Shown piece by piece: positions 28,663 to 38,148 of a stretch of DNA of 64,000 bases. This DNA comes from an uncultured Candidatus Saccharibacteria bacterium (GTDB taxonomy: Bacteria; Patescibacteriota; Saccharimonadia; Saccharimonadales; Saccharimonadaceae), in assembly GCA_947303945.1 (NCBI GenBank), contig CAMYZS010000002.1:23548-87547 (forward strand). The letters run 5' to 3'. The notes beneath the pieces were generated by a model that was not told where the DNA came from, searched no databases, and saw only the letters and a list, made by a program, of their open reading frames with translations. The translations under genes and the position numbers were made by a program. Within the stretch, counting starts at the first letter, position 1, and each line of letters begins with the position of its first letter.

Positions 28663-29607
28663 ATGTTATATGTTGTAAATGACATTCACGGAGCGAAGAA
28701 GCTTTTGGAGCATACACTTCAGTCGATGTCGAAGATGAACGCTGGCGACGTTCTGGTTATTAACGGCGATGGCGCTGGCGCACGCGGCCCGATCATGAAC
28801 CAGATCGTCAAAATCTTCTATGAAGTGAGGCGTGGCGAAACTGCTATGTCGGCACTTTACGACGAGATCGAGAACGTGATTCATGAGCGTCCGGAAATTC
28901 CGAAGGAATGGATTTACGATTCTGTTCATGCCGGGGTATTCCGTAAGCTGATGGCGCTGCGCTATCCGCTGTTCGATGCCTGCATGAAGAAGGAGGCGAA
29001 GGAAGTCTTGGAAGAGACTCTGCTGCCGCTTTCGAAGGTTGCAAAGGAAAAAGACAGCATCCAGATTGTGTACTTGCCTGGCAATGGCGAGATTGTGCCG
29101 GACGACTTTGTGGTGTATGACATCACTGTCGAAAAGACCGTGACCCCTGACAAGCGCTTTTATCAGCAGTTGGATGATGATGGATATTTTCTGGAGTTCG
29201 GTGTGCATTACGTGAAGTATGTGCGCGTATTGCCAAATGGCGTATTACTGCTAAGCACGCACCTGCTGGATCTGCCGGAGGAATCTATTGATTTACTTCT
29301 GAAAGGACAGGGCGCATTTGACAAGAAGTTCTCCAAGGTCTTGGTACACTATCCGCCCGCGATTGCTCCGGTTGGCGGTGCGTTCGATTTCTGGACGCCG
29401 AACAAGACGGATATTTCGCGTACGGAAGCGGTGGGTAAGATTCTGGCGAAGCTGCAGCTGACGGATGATGCAATGGTCTACTTTGGTCACATTCACCTTG
29501 GTGCCAATGACGCACGTATGGATCGCTATCCGTCCAGTATGACGTTCCTGACGAGCGGGTTCAGCGGCTGTGTCTGGGTGAAGCCTGGTACAGTTATGAA
29601 GCTGTAA
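28663..29607 (+). CDS. Calcineurin-like metallophosphoesterase
   Basis: VVNDIHGAK, VINGDGAG, LPGNGE, FGHIHLGA; SD AAAGGAGGGA before ATG at 28663. Confidence 0.8.
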   Translation: MLYVVNDIHGAKKLLEHTLQSMSKMNAGDVLVINGDGAGARGPIMNQIVKIFYEVRRGETAMSALYDEIENVIHERPEIPKEWIYDSVHAGVFRKLMALRYPLFDACMKKEAKEVLEETLLPLSKVAKEKDSIQIVYLPGNGEIVPDDFVVYDITVEKTVTPDKRFYQQLDDDGYFLEFGVHYVKYVRVLPNGVLLLSTHLLDLPEESIDLLLKGQGAFDKKFSKVLVHYPPAIAPVGGAFDFWTPNKTDISRTEAVGKILAKLQLTDDAMVYFGHIHLGANDARMDRYPSSMTFLTSGFSGCVWVKPGTVMKL

Positions 29608-29676
29608 CCTCAACAATACTCTCCAACTTACAAAAAGGCCCTCCAATCGGAGGGTCTGCTTTTTTGTCTTATTTAA

Positions 29677-30861
29677 TTAATCTCTAGAGAACAAATCGCG
29701 CGTATAAACAACGTCGGCAACGTCACGAAGTTGATCTTCGAGGCGGTTGGCAAGGATAATATCGCTACGTTCGGTGAATTTGTCGAAATCGTTTTCGACC
29801 TCAAAGCCATTAAAGTTCTTTTCTTTGAGGGTTGGTTCGTAAATAATGACTTCGATACCTTCGCCGCGAAGCTGTTTAATAACATCTTGGATAGCGGAAG
29901 AACGAAAATTGTCGGAGCCGCTCTTCATAGTGAGGCGATAGACGCCGACGGTTTGCGGCTTATGCTTGTAGACATCTTTGGCAATGAATTCTTTGCGGGT
30001 CTTATTGGCATGAACAATAGCGCGGACGAGATCTTGTGGTACGCCTTGATAGTTTGCTAAGAGTTGCTTTGTATCCTTTGGTAAGCAGTAGCCACCGTAG
30101 CCGAAGGATGGATTGTTATAGTGCATGCCGATGCGTGGATCGAGACAAACGCCTTCGATAATAGCCTTAGTATTGAGGTCTTTTACCTGAGCATAAGTAT
30201 CGAGTTCATTGAAGTAGGCGACGCGAAGTGCTAAGTAGGTATTAGCAAATAACTTAACAGCCTCAGCTTCGGTTGGTTGCATAAAGAGTACAGGAACATC
30301 TTTATTGAGCGAGGCCTTTTCTAGCAGTTTAGCAAAACCTTTTGCTTGCTCGGTGTTATCGCCAATAATAATGCGAGATGGATAAAGATTGTCATAGAGT
30401 GCTTTGCCTTCGCGTAAGAATTCTGGCGAGAAAAAGATGTTATTAATACTATACTTTTCGCGGATAGATTCAACATAACCAACAGGAATCGTAGACTTAA
30501 TAACGATGGTGATATTATCGTCCTTCATGCGAATGACTTTTTTAATAATATCTTCTACTGCGGAAGTATCAAATGTATTTGTTTCGTCATCGTAGTTGGT
30601 CGGTGTGGCGATAATGACATAATCTGCGCCTTCCATGGCGTCTTTGTAATCGATGGTGCCGCGAAGGTTTAGCTTGCGCTTCCCCATTTTTGCTTCTTCA
30701 AAATATTTCTCGATGTATTCGTCTTGAATGGGTGAAATAAAATTACTAACTTTGTCGGCTTTGTCTTGATGGATCTCGAGGGCGACAACCTCATTATTTT
30801 GGGCAAGCAATGTGGCCAGAGAAAGACCGACATAACCTGCGCCAGCTACTGCTATTTTCAT
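29677..30861 (-). CDS. ugd: UDP-glucose 6-dehydrogenase family protein
   Basis: [36 protein letters not shown]. Confidence 0.9.
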   Translation of the reverse strand: MKIAVAGAGYVGLSLATLLAQNNEVVALEIHQDKADKVSNFISPIQDEYIEKYFEEAKMGKRKLNLRGTIDYKDAMEGADYVIIATPTNYDDETNTFDTSAVEDIIKKVIRMKDDNITIVIKSTIPVGYVESIREKYSINNIFFSPEFLREGKALYDNLYPSRIIIGDNTEQAKGFAKLLEKASLNKDVPVLFMQPTEAEAVKLFANTYLALRVAYFNELDTYAQVKDLNTKAIIEGVCLDPRIGMHYNNPSFGYGGYCLPKDTKQLLANYQGVPQDLVRAIVHANKTRKEFIAKDVYKHKPQTVGVYRLTMKSGSDNFRSSAIQDVIKQLRGEGIEVIIYEPTLKEKNFNGFEVENDFDKFTERSDIILANRLEDQLRDVADVVYTRDLFSRD

Positions 30862-30969
30862 GGATAATTCCCATTAAAATTATTATTTGAGATTGCGTAT
30901 ATTATAGCATTTTTAAGTTAAGAATGAAAGCATGAGCAGGTGGGGTGTGTGTCGAAAAAAGACGAAATT

Positions 30970-31159
30970 TTATCCGTAATATTCTTTATACCATTCAGCG
31001 AACTTGCGGAGAAGTATCGTAATAATCGTTGATGTTATCAAAACCGATAACTTTTGCGTCTGGATTCTCGGCGCAGACGCGCTTAGCTAGGCAGCTACCG
31101 ATGAAGCCGGCAGCACCGGTGATAAGAATGGACTTATGATTGAAGTTTGAAGAGTTCAT
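30970..31159 (-). pseudogene. NAD-dependent sugar epimerase with most of the gene deleted
   Basis: N-terminal ...[19 protein letters not shown]... followed, in a shifted frame, by typical C-terminus [14 protein letters not shown]. Confidence 0.8.
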
Positions 31160-31326
31160 TGTTATATACTATAACATGTTTTTTGTAGTCGACTATATTT
31201 GTTTATGCCGTAGCCTCTAATGCGGGCAATAGCTATACGGATGTGTATTTCAATTCTTTTATCTTTAATATTTTTATCAAGTGTCGAATTTCGTGCTGAT
31301 TTTAAAACATTTTTTCGGTCTAGTAC

Positions 31327-31776
31327 ATGTCTTTGCTCCATAATTTAGGTATGAATAATATTAATAGTTCAATAATAATGATAGAAGATATATGGGGGAT
31401 TGAGCCGATGCGCAGATCTCCCGACAATGAGTGCCATGCTCATATTGAGTATAAATATAAGTATGATGGGTGGCGAAGTTTAACCATCGCCGTTTGCATC
31501 AATGGGTATGTTGTCGGCATGGATGATGATAGGCGCTTAACCTTTGAAAGAGCGTCATTAACTCATAGCTGTAGCGCATACGGATTCTCGTTTATTTGTG
31601 CGATTAATCCCAATACTGGTGAGTGGATTGCTTTTCCTCAATTATGCGAACCAATTGGCGGTATTAATAGTCGTTATGCGGGCAATGGATTGATGGAGGA
31701 TTGTCTCAAGAGTGCGATTGGAAAAAAGTTTGGATTTGATGGCGAAAAAGAACTATATTGCGAATGGTTGCCGTGA
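31327..31776 (+). CDS. Orphan protein (149 aa)
   Basis: Isolated ORF with coding-like composition. Confidence 0.5.
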   Translation: MSLLHNLGMNNINSSIIMIEDIWGIEPMRRSPDNECHAHIEYKYKYDGWRSLTIAVCINGYVVGMDDDRRLTFERASLTHSCSAYGFSFICAINPNTGEWIAFPQLCEPIGGINSRYAGNGLMEDCLKSAIGKKFGFDGEKELYCEWLP

Positions 31777-31896
31777 CGGTTGTGAGCTAATCGTATAGTT
31801 TTAGGCTCCGATTGCCTCAAGTAATTAATAATATAGTGACAAATATTTCTTCTTAGCGATCAAATATTTCAGAATATACAACCGCGGACTTCGTAA

Positions 31897-32715
31897 CTAT
31901 TGTTCATCTTTTGTCGATTCTTTGATGGCGTCTATTATCTTGAAGCCCGTTCCCGTCGGCGTATAATTGGGCGTTCCTTTTGATCCGTATTTCTTGTCTA
32001 GTATTCCCTTATTAAATAGGTCATCCATTATAGCTGCCATTCTCTGTTCGCCAATTGATTCTATCGTCTTGTCGTAAATTTCCTTATTGTATGCTCCGGT
32101 TGGAGTAATAATTACTCCATCCATCGTCATAGTTGTCAATATACGTACATCGTCTTGTATGGTAGAAAAGAGAGTCATGATTTGCTTCTCATGCTCATCT
32201 AGGGCATCGATTAATTCGGTGTTTGAATTTTTGGAATCATTTTTGGAGAGATATTTTTTTATAATTCGTGCTAATTGTTTTTCGAATTTTGCCCCAGAAG
32301 AATCTGACTTTTTTGAGAATTGCATAACTTTGTGGTGCTGTATGTCGAATGGGGCATCTTTAATATTGCCGTTATCCGAGTTGAATAGCAGGACTAATTT
32401 ATCTGACGAATTACTGCCGATCATATATCCAATTTCAAACATTACATTTTGGTTTACTATATTTTTACCTTTGTTGCTGCCAATGATACTTATGTCGGCT
32501 ACAAGTATTTCGCATTTAGATATTTTTTCTTTTATAGTCGTTAAGATATCTGGTGCGCCTGGTATTCCGAGTGTATCTTTATCGAATTCTGGTCTTTTGT
32601 CGAAGGTTGAATCGTTGCCGACTTGCTTTATTGCTCGTTTAAGGTGTTTTTCTATATAGTTTCTTGTTCGAGAGTCCTCGCTTTGCCATGAATAGAATAT
32701 TGTCGATTTGCTCAT
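31897..32715 (-). CDS. TIR-like predicted nucleotide-binding protein
   Basis: IFYSWQSEDSRTRNYIEKHLKRAI..., GAPDILTTIKEKISKCEILVADISII, NVMFEIGYMIG, APFDIQHHKVMQF. Confidence 0.75.
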   Translation of the reverse strand: MSKSTIFYSWQSEDSRTRNYIEKHLKRAIKQVGNDSTFDKRPEFDKDTLGIPGAPDILTTIKEKISKCEILVADISIIGSNKGKNIVNQNVMFEIGYMIGSNSSDKLVLLFNSDNGNIKDAPFDIQHHKVMQFSKKSDSSGAKFEKQLARIIKKYLSKNDSKNSNTELIDALDEHEKQIMTLFSTIQDDVRILTTMTMDGVIITPTGAYNKEIYDKTIESIGEQRMAAIMDDLFNKGILDKKYGSKGTPNYTPTGTGFKIIDAIKESTKDEQ

Positions 32716-32967
32716 GTTTACTCCTATTACTGGTAGGTTTCATTATTTATTATCTTATCAGGTTCTTTTTATTGCTGAGTATGAATTAAGTGTTTTTGGG
32801 GAGCCACGGTATAAAAAGATGGATTCCGTATGACGTATCTGGATCTATGTTGTCTAGTTATGAAAGAGCGACAAGATAAATGAACTTATTGCTGTAGGCC
32901 TATTAATTCAGATTAGACAAAGTGGCGCTTTGTGGTGCTACTTTTATTTCTCGCTTCTCGTGATATT

Positions 32968-33248
32968 CTATAATAGCCCTTTAGCCGAATCTAATTCTTT
33001 CCTAAAGAATACAAAGTTGAGCCCTAGTACTACGACTATTGCTACTTCGGAGACCATTAATGCATGATTGTTCAGTTGAGATAATTGCTATTCCCTACGT
33101 ATGGCAGGAAGTTGAAGTCGATTACGATTGTTGCGGCTTCAATGATAGCCAGTATAATCTTATTTGACGCTTTCCCGAATTGAACGGTGGGGAAATATTT
33201 TGGCATAATAAACGGGTTCGATATGCTAATTACTATTAAATAGGTCAT
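32968..33248 (-). pseudogene. Decayed membrane-protein C-terminus (possibly a flippase)
   Basis: MTYLIVISISNPFIMPKYFP...EAATIVIDFNFLPYVGNSNYLN then frameshift LSQLNNHALMVSEVAIVVVLGLNFVFFRKELDSAKGLL*. Confidence 0.6.
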
Positions 33249-33458
33249 CGATTGTGACGCTAAAATACTAGACTATTTAAGGACATTTTAGGGGTCGCTA
33301 TATCTGCAATAAATTCATTCGTACATTATAAAAGTTAATTTAAAGCGGATGGAGGCTTATGCTATTTCTGTTTAATACTTTATTTAATGACGACATACCC
33401 TATAGGCTATAATGTGCTATTCTTCGCCTTGTGTGCTCCAAATAGAAAACTATGCGGT

Positions 33459-34346
33459 TTATCCTATTTCGGCAAGATATCTATTTAACGCATCTTGCCA
33501 GGTCGGCAATGGCTCGAAACCATTCGCGACTAGTTTTTCTTTGCTTAAACGAGAATTAGATGGTCGCTTTGCTTTAGAAAGGCCATATTCTTCTGTTGTG
33601 ACTGGAATGACTTTTGTGGCCATGTCGGCTTGCCTAAAGATCTCTTTGGCGAAGTCTGCCCAGCTAATATATTCGCCGCTATTCGTAGCATGATAATAGC
33701 CATATTTCTCGGTGAGAACCATGTCAACGAGTAATCGTGCTAGATCTACAGTATAAGTTGGTGAACCGATTTGGTCACTGACGACACGTAGCTCGTCATG
33801 AGTTTTGCCTAGGTTTACCATGGTCTGAATGAAGTTCTTGCCGTTCTTCCCGAATACCCAGGAGATGCGGACGATGAAGAATTTTTTGAGAGTTTCGACG
33901 ACGGCTAATTCGCCTTCGAGTTTAGTCTGGCCATAGAAATTAATTGGCGCATAATCTTTGGAATCTGGATCCCAGGGGTCAGTGCCCTGTCCATCAAATA
34001 CATAATCCGTGGAGATATAGAGCATTTTGGCATCGATTTTTTTGCAGGCTTCCGCTATGTTTCGCGTGCCATCGGCGTTAATAGAACGCACGAGCGGCTG
34101 GTTATCTGGTTCTTCTGCGCCATCTACGTTTGTCCAGGCGGCGCAATGAATAACTGCGTCTGGCTTTTCTGAGGTAATAGCTCGCTCGACCTCTTCTTTT
34201 TTAGTAATATCGAAACCGATCATGCGATAGAGTTTATCTTTGTTAGCGGAACGGTCGCTGCCGACGCATTCGATACCGCGTTTTTGTAATTCGAGCATGA
34301 CGTCGTAGCCAAGTTGCCCGCCGGCGCCAGTAACCAAGACTTTCAT
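33459..34346 (-). CDS. rfbD: dTDP-4-dehydrorhamnose reductase
   Basis: MKVLVTGAGGQLGYDV, YISTDYVFDG, YGQTKLEGE. Confidence 0.93.
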   Translation of the reverse strand: MKVLVTGAGGQLGYDVMLELQKRGIECVGSDRSANKDKLYRMIGFDITKKEEVERAITSEKPDAVIHCAAWTNVDGAEEPDNQPLVRSINADGTRNIAEACKKIDAKMLYISTDYVFDGQGTDPWDPDSKDYAPINFYGQTKLEGELAVVETLKKFFIVRISWVFGKNGKNFIQTMVNLGKTHDELRVVSDQIGSPTYTVDLARLLVDMVLTEKYGYYHATNSGEYISWADFAKEIFRQADMATKVIPVTTEEYGLSKAKRPSNSRLSKEKLVANGFEPLPTWQDALNRYLAEIG

Positions 34347-35374
34347 TATTTATCTCCGTACATTTTTTTGTAATAATTCTGATATTCGCCAGAAATGATT
34401 TCTTCCCACCAATCTTGGTGTTCGAGATACCACTTGACGGTTTTCTTGATGCCGTCTTCGAATTTGGTTTCCGGGAGCCAACCTAGTTTTTCGTGGATGA
34501 AAGTTGGATCAATGGCGTAGCGGCGATCGTGGCCTTTGCGATCCTCAACGAAAGTGATGAGGGATTCTGGCTTGTCTAATTCTTTGCAAATGAGTTTAAC
34601 GATATCGATGTTAGCCATTTCGTTATGGCCGCCGACATTATAAACCTGGCCGATTTCGCCGTTATGAATAATAAGGTCAATAGCGCGGCAGTGATCTTCG
34701 ACATAGAGCCAGTCGCGCACATTCTTGCCATCGCCATAAACTGGGAGTGGCTTGTCATGAAGGGCGTTAATGATGGTGAGCGGAATAAGTTTCTCTGGGA
34801 AATGATAAGGGCCGTAGTTGTTAGAACAGCGACTAATAGTGGCTGGGAATTTATAGGTGCGGCAATACGCAAGCACTAATAAATCTGCGCCAGCTTTGGA
34901 TGCGCTATATGGGCTACTGGTATGAAGTGGGGTCTTTTCGGTGAAGAATAGATCTGGACGATCGAGCGGAAGGTCGCCATATACTTCGTCGGTGGAAACT
35001 TGGTGATAGCGAGGAATGTCGAGCTCGCGGCAAACATCCATGAGAGTTTGCGTGCCAAGAATATTAGTCTTTAGGAAGATGCCTGGATCGTTAATAGAAC
35101 GGTCGACATGGCTTTCGGCGGCAAAATTAACGACGATATCCGGTTTTTCTTCTTCGAAAAGTGCTTTGATAGCGTCGCGGTCGCAAATATTCGTTTTAGA
35201 AAAGCGGAAATTCGGATTCTTTTGCGCTTCGGCTAAGGTAGATAGATTACCAGCATATGTGAGGCAGTCTACACAGATGATACGATAATCTGGATATTTA
35301 TTGAGCATGTAATAAATGAAGTTTGAGCCAATGAAGCCAGCTCCGCCGGTAACGACGATTGTTTTGCTTGCCAT
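34346..35374 (-). CDS. rfbB: dTDP-glucose 4,6-dehydratase
   Basis: TGGAGFIGSNFIYYML, FAAESHVDRSI, STDEVYG, SPYSASKAGAD; start taken at MASKTIVV. Confidence 0.95.
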   Translation of the reverse strand: MASKTIVVTGGAGFIGSNFIYYMLNKYPDYRIICVDCLTYAGNLSTLAEAQKNPNFRFSKTNICDRDAIKALFEEEKPDIVVNFAAESHVDRSINDPGIFLKTNILGTQTLMDVCRELDIPRYHQVSTDEVYGDLPLDRPDLFFTEKTPLHTSSPYSASKAGADLLVLAYCRTYKFPATISRCSNNYGPYHFPEKLIPLTIINALHDKPLPVYGDGKNVRDWLYVEDHCRAIDLIIHNGEIGQVYNVGGHNEMANIDIVKLICKELDKPESLITFVEDRKGHDRRYAIDPTFIHEKLGWLPETKFEDGIKKTVKWYLEHQDWWEEIISGEYQNYYKKMYGDK

Positions 35375-35376
35375 TT

Positions 35377-35931
35377 TTACCTTTCGAATGTTATTTTGCT
35401 TTTCGCCAGGGTTGGATGCTTTTGATCTTTTTCGCTGAGGATATGATTGCAGTCGATCTCTGGCCATTCAATATTAATATCTGGGTCGTTATATATGATG
35501 CCACCTTCGTCCTCTGGATGATAGAAATCGTCGCATTTATAGGCGAATTCGGCAGTCTCGCTTAGAACCAAGAAGCCATGCGCGAAGCCGCGCGGGATTA
35601 AGAGTTGCTTCTTGTTTTCGCCGGACAGATTAACGCCGACCCACTTGCCGTAAGTGCTGCTGTCTTTGCGGAGATCAACGGCAACATCGAAGACTTCGCC
35701 ATTTAGTACGCGTACTAGTTTGGCCTGTGGGTGGTTTTTCTGGAAATGAAGACCGCGTAGTACTCCCTTTGTACTTGACGACTGATTATCTTGTACGAAG
35801 GTATAGTTGAGGCCGTTTTCTTTAAAGTCTTTTTCGGAATAAGTCTCCATGAAATAGCCGCGATTATCGCCGAATACTTTTGGAGTTATTATGTATACGC
35901 CATCGATACTGGTTTTTTCAAAGCTGAGCAT
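35377..35931 (-). CDS. rfbC: dTDP-4-dehydrorhamnose 3,5-epimerase
   Basis: QDNQSSSTKGVLRGLHFQ, IPRGFAHGFLVL. Confidence 0.95.
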   Translation of the reverse strand: MLSFEKTSIDGVYIITPKVFGDNRGYFMETYSEKDFKENGLNYTFVQDNQSSSTKGVLRGLHFQKNHPQAKLVRVLNGEVFDVAVDLRKDSSTYGKWVGVNLSGENKKQLLIPRGFAHGFLVLSETAEFAYKCDDFYHPEDEGGIIYNDPDINIEWPEIDCNHILSEKDQKHPTLAKSKITFER

Positions 35932-36818
35932 TAGTCTTTAAGCTTCCCTTCCGCTACGTTCTTTAGATGTTGACCGTAGCTGGATTTGCCATATTTGTCA
36001 GCAGATTCAAGAAGCTGTTCTTTTGTTATCCAGCCGTTTTTGTAAGCTATTTCTTCTGGAGCGGATATTTCTACGCCTTGGCGTTTTTGGATCACGCGGA
36101 CAAAATCTGACGCGTCGGCGAGTGAATCCATTGTACCAGTATCGAGCCAAGCGAAGCCGCGACCGAGAAGTTGGACGTCTAGTAGGCCATCTTTTAGGTA
36201 GAATTCATTGAGTGTTGTGATCTCCAACTCGCCCCGAGCTGACGGTTTAACGTCTTTTGCTTTCTCTGCTACACCGGATGGATAGAAATAGAGGCCGGTT
36301 ACAGCATAGTTAGATTTTGGTGCAGCTGGTTTTTCTTCGATTGAAATAGCATGCCAGTTGCTATCAAACTCGACGACGCCAAATCTTTCCGGATCATCGA
36401 CGTAATAGCCAAAGATGGTTGCTCTCTTTTCGTTTTCAGCGTCGGACGCTGCATTTTTAAGAGATTCCGTAAAACCTTCACCGTAGAAGATGTTGTCTCC
36501 GAGCACCATGGCGCAGGCGTCATCTCCGATGAAATCTTCGCTTATGATAAAAGCCTGAGCTAAACCATCTGGGGATGGCTGTACTTTATAGGATAGTCTT
36601 AGGCCAAATTGTGAACCGTCACCAAGAAGACGTTCGAAGTTCGGCAAGTCGTGCGGAGTTGAGATAATAAGAATGTCGCGAATACCGGCATGCATCAATG
36701 TCGATAGTGGATAATAAATCATCGGCTTATCGTAAACTGGCAGCATTTGTTTTGATGTTACCAGGGTAAGTGGATAAAGACGGGTGCCGGAGCCGCCAGC
36801 CAAAATAATGCCTTTCAT
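35931..36818 (-). CDS. rfbA: Glucose-1-phosphate thymidylyltransferase
   Basis: [39 protein letters not shown]. Confidence 0.96.
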   Translation of the reverse strand: MKGIILAGGSGTRLYPLTLVTSKQMLPVYDKPMIYYPLSTLMHAGIRDILIISTPHDLPNFERLLGDGSQFGLRLSYKVQPSPDGLAQAFIISEDFIGDDACAMVLGDNIFYGEGFTESLKNAASDAENEKRATIFGYYVDDPERFGVVEFDSNWHAISIEEKPAAPKSNYAVTGLYFYPSGVAEKAKDVKPSARGELEITTLNEFYLKDGLLDVQLLGRGFAWLDTGTMDSLADASDFVRVIQKRQGVEISAPEEIAYKNGWITKEQLLESADKYGKSSYGQHLKNVAEGKLKD

Positions 36819-36979
36819 AGATTATGTATATTATACCGTATTTCTTTTAAGTCATAAAGCAACAATATGTTTTCATACTATTTAAATGTATCTATTCTTT
36901 GTGATTCAATGCCTTAATTGGCGAGTCACTATTATTCAGGCGACTTGTTGTAATAGGATTAAGTTTGTTTTTTATAAAA

Positions 36980-37011
36980 AATAATGGATGAGTTTTTTCT
37001 CATCCATTATT
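36980..37011 (-). terminator. Terminator of the Wzx/Wzy polysaccharide operon
   Basis: Perfect 13-bp stem AATAATGGATGAG / CTCATCCATTATT with T-run on minus strand. Confidence 0.75.
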
Positions 37012-37278
37012 TATGGTGTACTATATCTCTGGTAGAGATGATAGATTGTCTGCATTGGTCTCACTCTTGTGTTTATCCCCGGGATTGAACACTAATTCCG
37101 TATATCTTATACGGTTCCCAGAGTGTGATTTAGCGGCCATTTATATATATCGCTATCTTCGGTCTCTCTATTCATCACTCGAAATCGAACAGAAGTCCAG
37201 TCCATTTTATTATGAATTGATAGAAGAAGGTCGGGAAGATTATAGGATAATATGCCAGAGATATATATGGAGAATCAG

Positions 37279-38148
37279 TCAAATCTTCAGCCTTTTGATG
37301 ATTGAAATGGTGATTATTTCTATCTTCGAGAGCATAGATACGAAGAAAAACAGTATTCTGTCAAAACAATTAGCGTTGTAGTAGTTATTTAAAACATAGC
37401 TAGCACTTTTCAAAAATAATCTCTTTCGTGACAAAAGTGAGCGATATGTTTTCGAAATGGATACTGAATGGTTATGAATAAATTTCTCGTTAGTAATAAT
37501 AGCAGTCTTGAGGCCAGCCTTTTTTAGTTTTATTCCGAGGGTCAACTCCTCGAAATAAAGGAATAATCCTTCATCATACATACCATATTTTTTCATTTTT
37601 TCGGCATTCACTAAGAATAAGCTTCCCGAGACAGCATCTACTTGTGAGTAATTGTTTTTTAAGCTGTCCGATTCTTTGAAATTATGGCTTTTTGTGAACT
37701 TTGAACAAAATATGCTAATTGATAGAATGAACTCAATTTTAGTTGGAATATAGAATGCAGAATTGTACTGCTTTTTACCTTTAGGATCTACCATATAAGG
37801 AGCCACAATTACATATTCCGGGTTTTTTTCTAAGAACAGTTTTAGCGCGCCTATCGTTTTGTCTTTAATCTCTGTATCTGGATTCATAATGAGAATATAA
37901 TCTGGTCTGTTTTTTTTAAGAAGATAAGTAATTCCAAAATTATTTCCATATCCATATCCGCCATTCCGTGGAGCTTTTATGGTTTTTATTTTGTCTGCTT
38001 TAATGTTCTGCAGCTTCTCAAACGAATTGTCGGTAGAATTATTGTCAACAATCAATACGTGATCGGCATTTTTGTATTTTGACACGGCGAGTGCGGTATT
38101 TCGTGTTGTTTCCGAATCATTATAGTTTAGTAGTAAAATGTCTAGCAT
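37279..38148 (-). CDS. Glycosyltransferase family 2 (rhamnosyltransferase-like)
   Basis: LNYNDSETTRNTALAVSKY...VDNNSTDNSFEKL, GNNFGI, MNPDTEI. Confidence 0.88.
   Translation of the reverse strand: MLDILLLNYNDSETTRNTALAVSKYKNADHVLIVDNNSTDNSFEKLQNIKADKIKTIKAPRNGGYGYGNNFGITYLLKKNRPDYILIMNPDTEIKDKTIGALKLFLEKNPEYVIVAPYMVDPKGKKQYNSAFYIPTKIEFILSISIFCSKFTKSHNFKESDSLKNNYSQVDAVSGSLFLVNAEKMKKYGMYDEGLFLYFEELTLGIKLKKAGLKTAIITNEKFIHNHSVSISKTYRSLLSRKRLFLKSASYVLNNYYNANCFDRILFFFVSMLSKIEIITISIIKRLKI

Noticed and set aside
28666-29646. Several antisense ORFs (180, 117, 76 aa) over the metallophosphoesterase
   Set aside because: Shadow ORFs opposite a clear domain-bearing CDS
37060-37140. tRNA-like fragment around cccgggattgaacac
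   Set aside because: No acceptor stem or cloverleaf can be drawn
37013-37381. 122-aa + strand ORF
   Set aside because: Overlaps the 3' end of the glycosyltransferase on the other strand and the terminator; no SD or family
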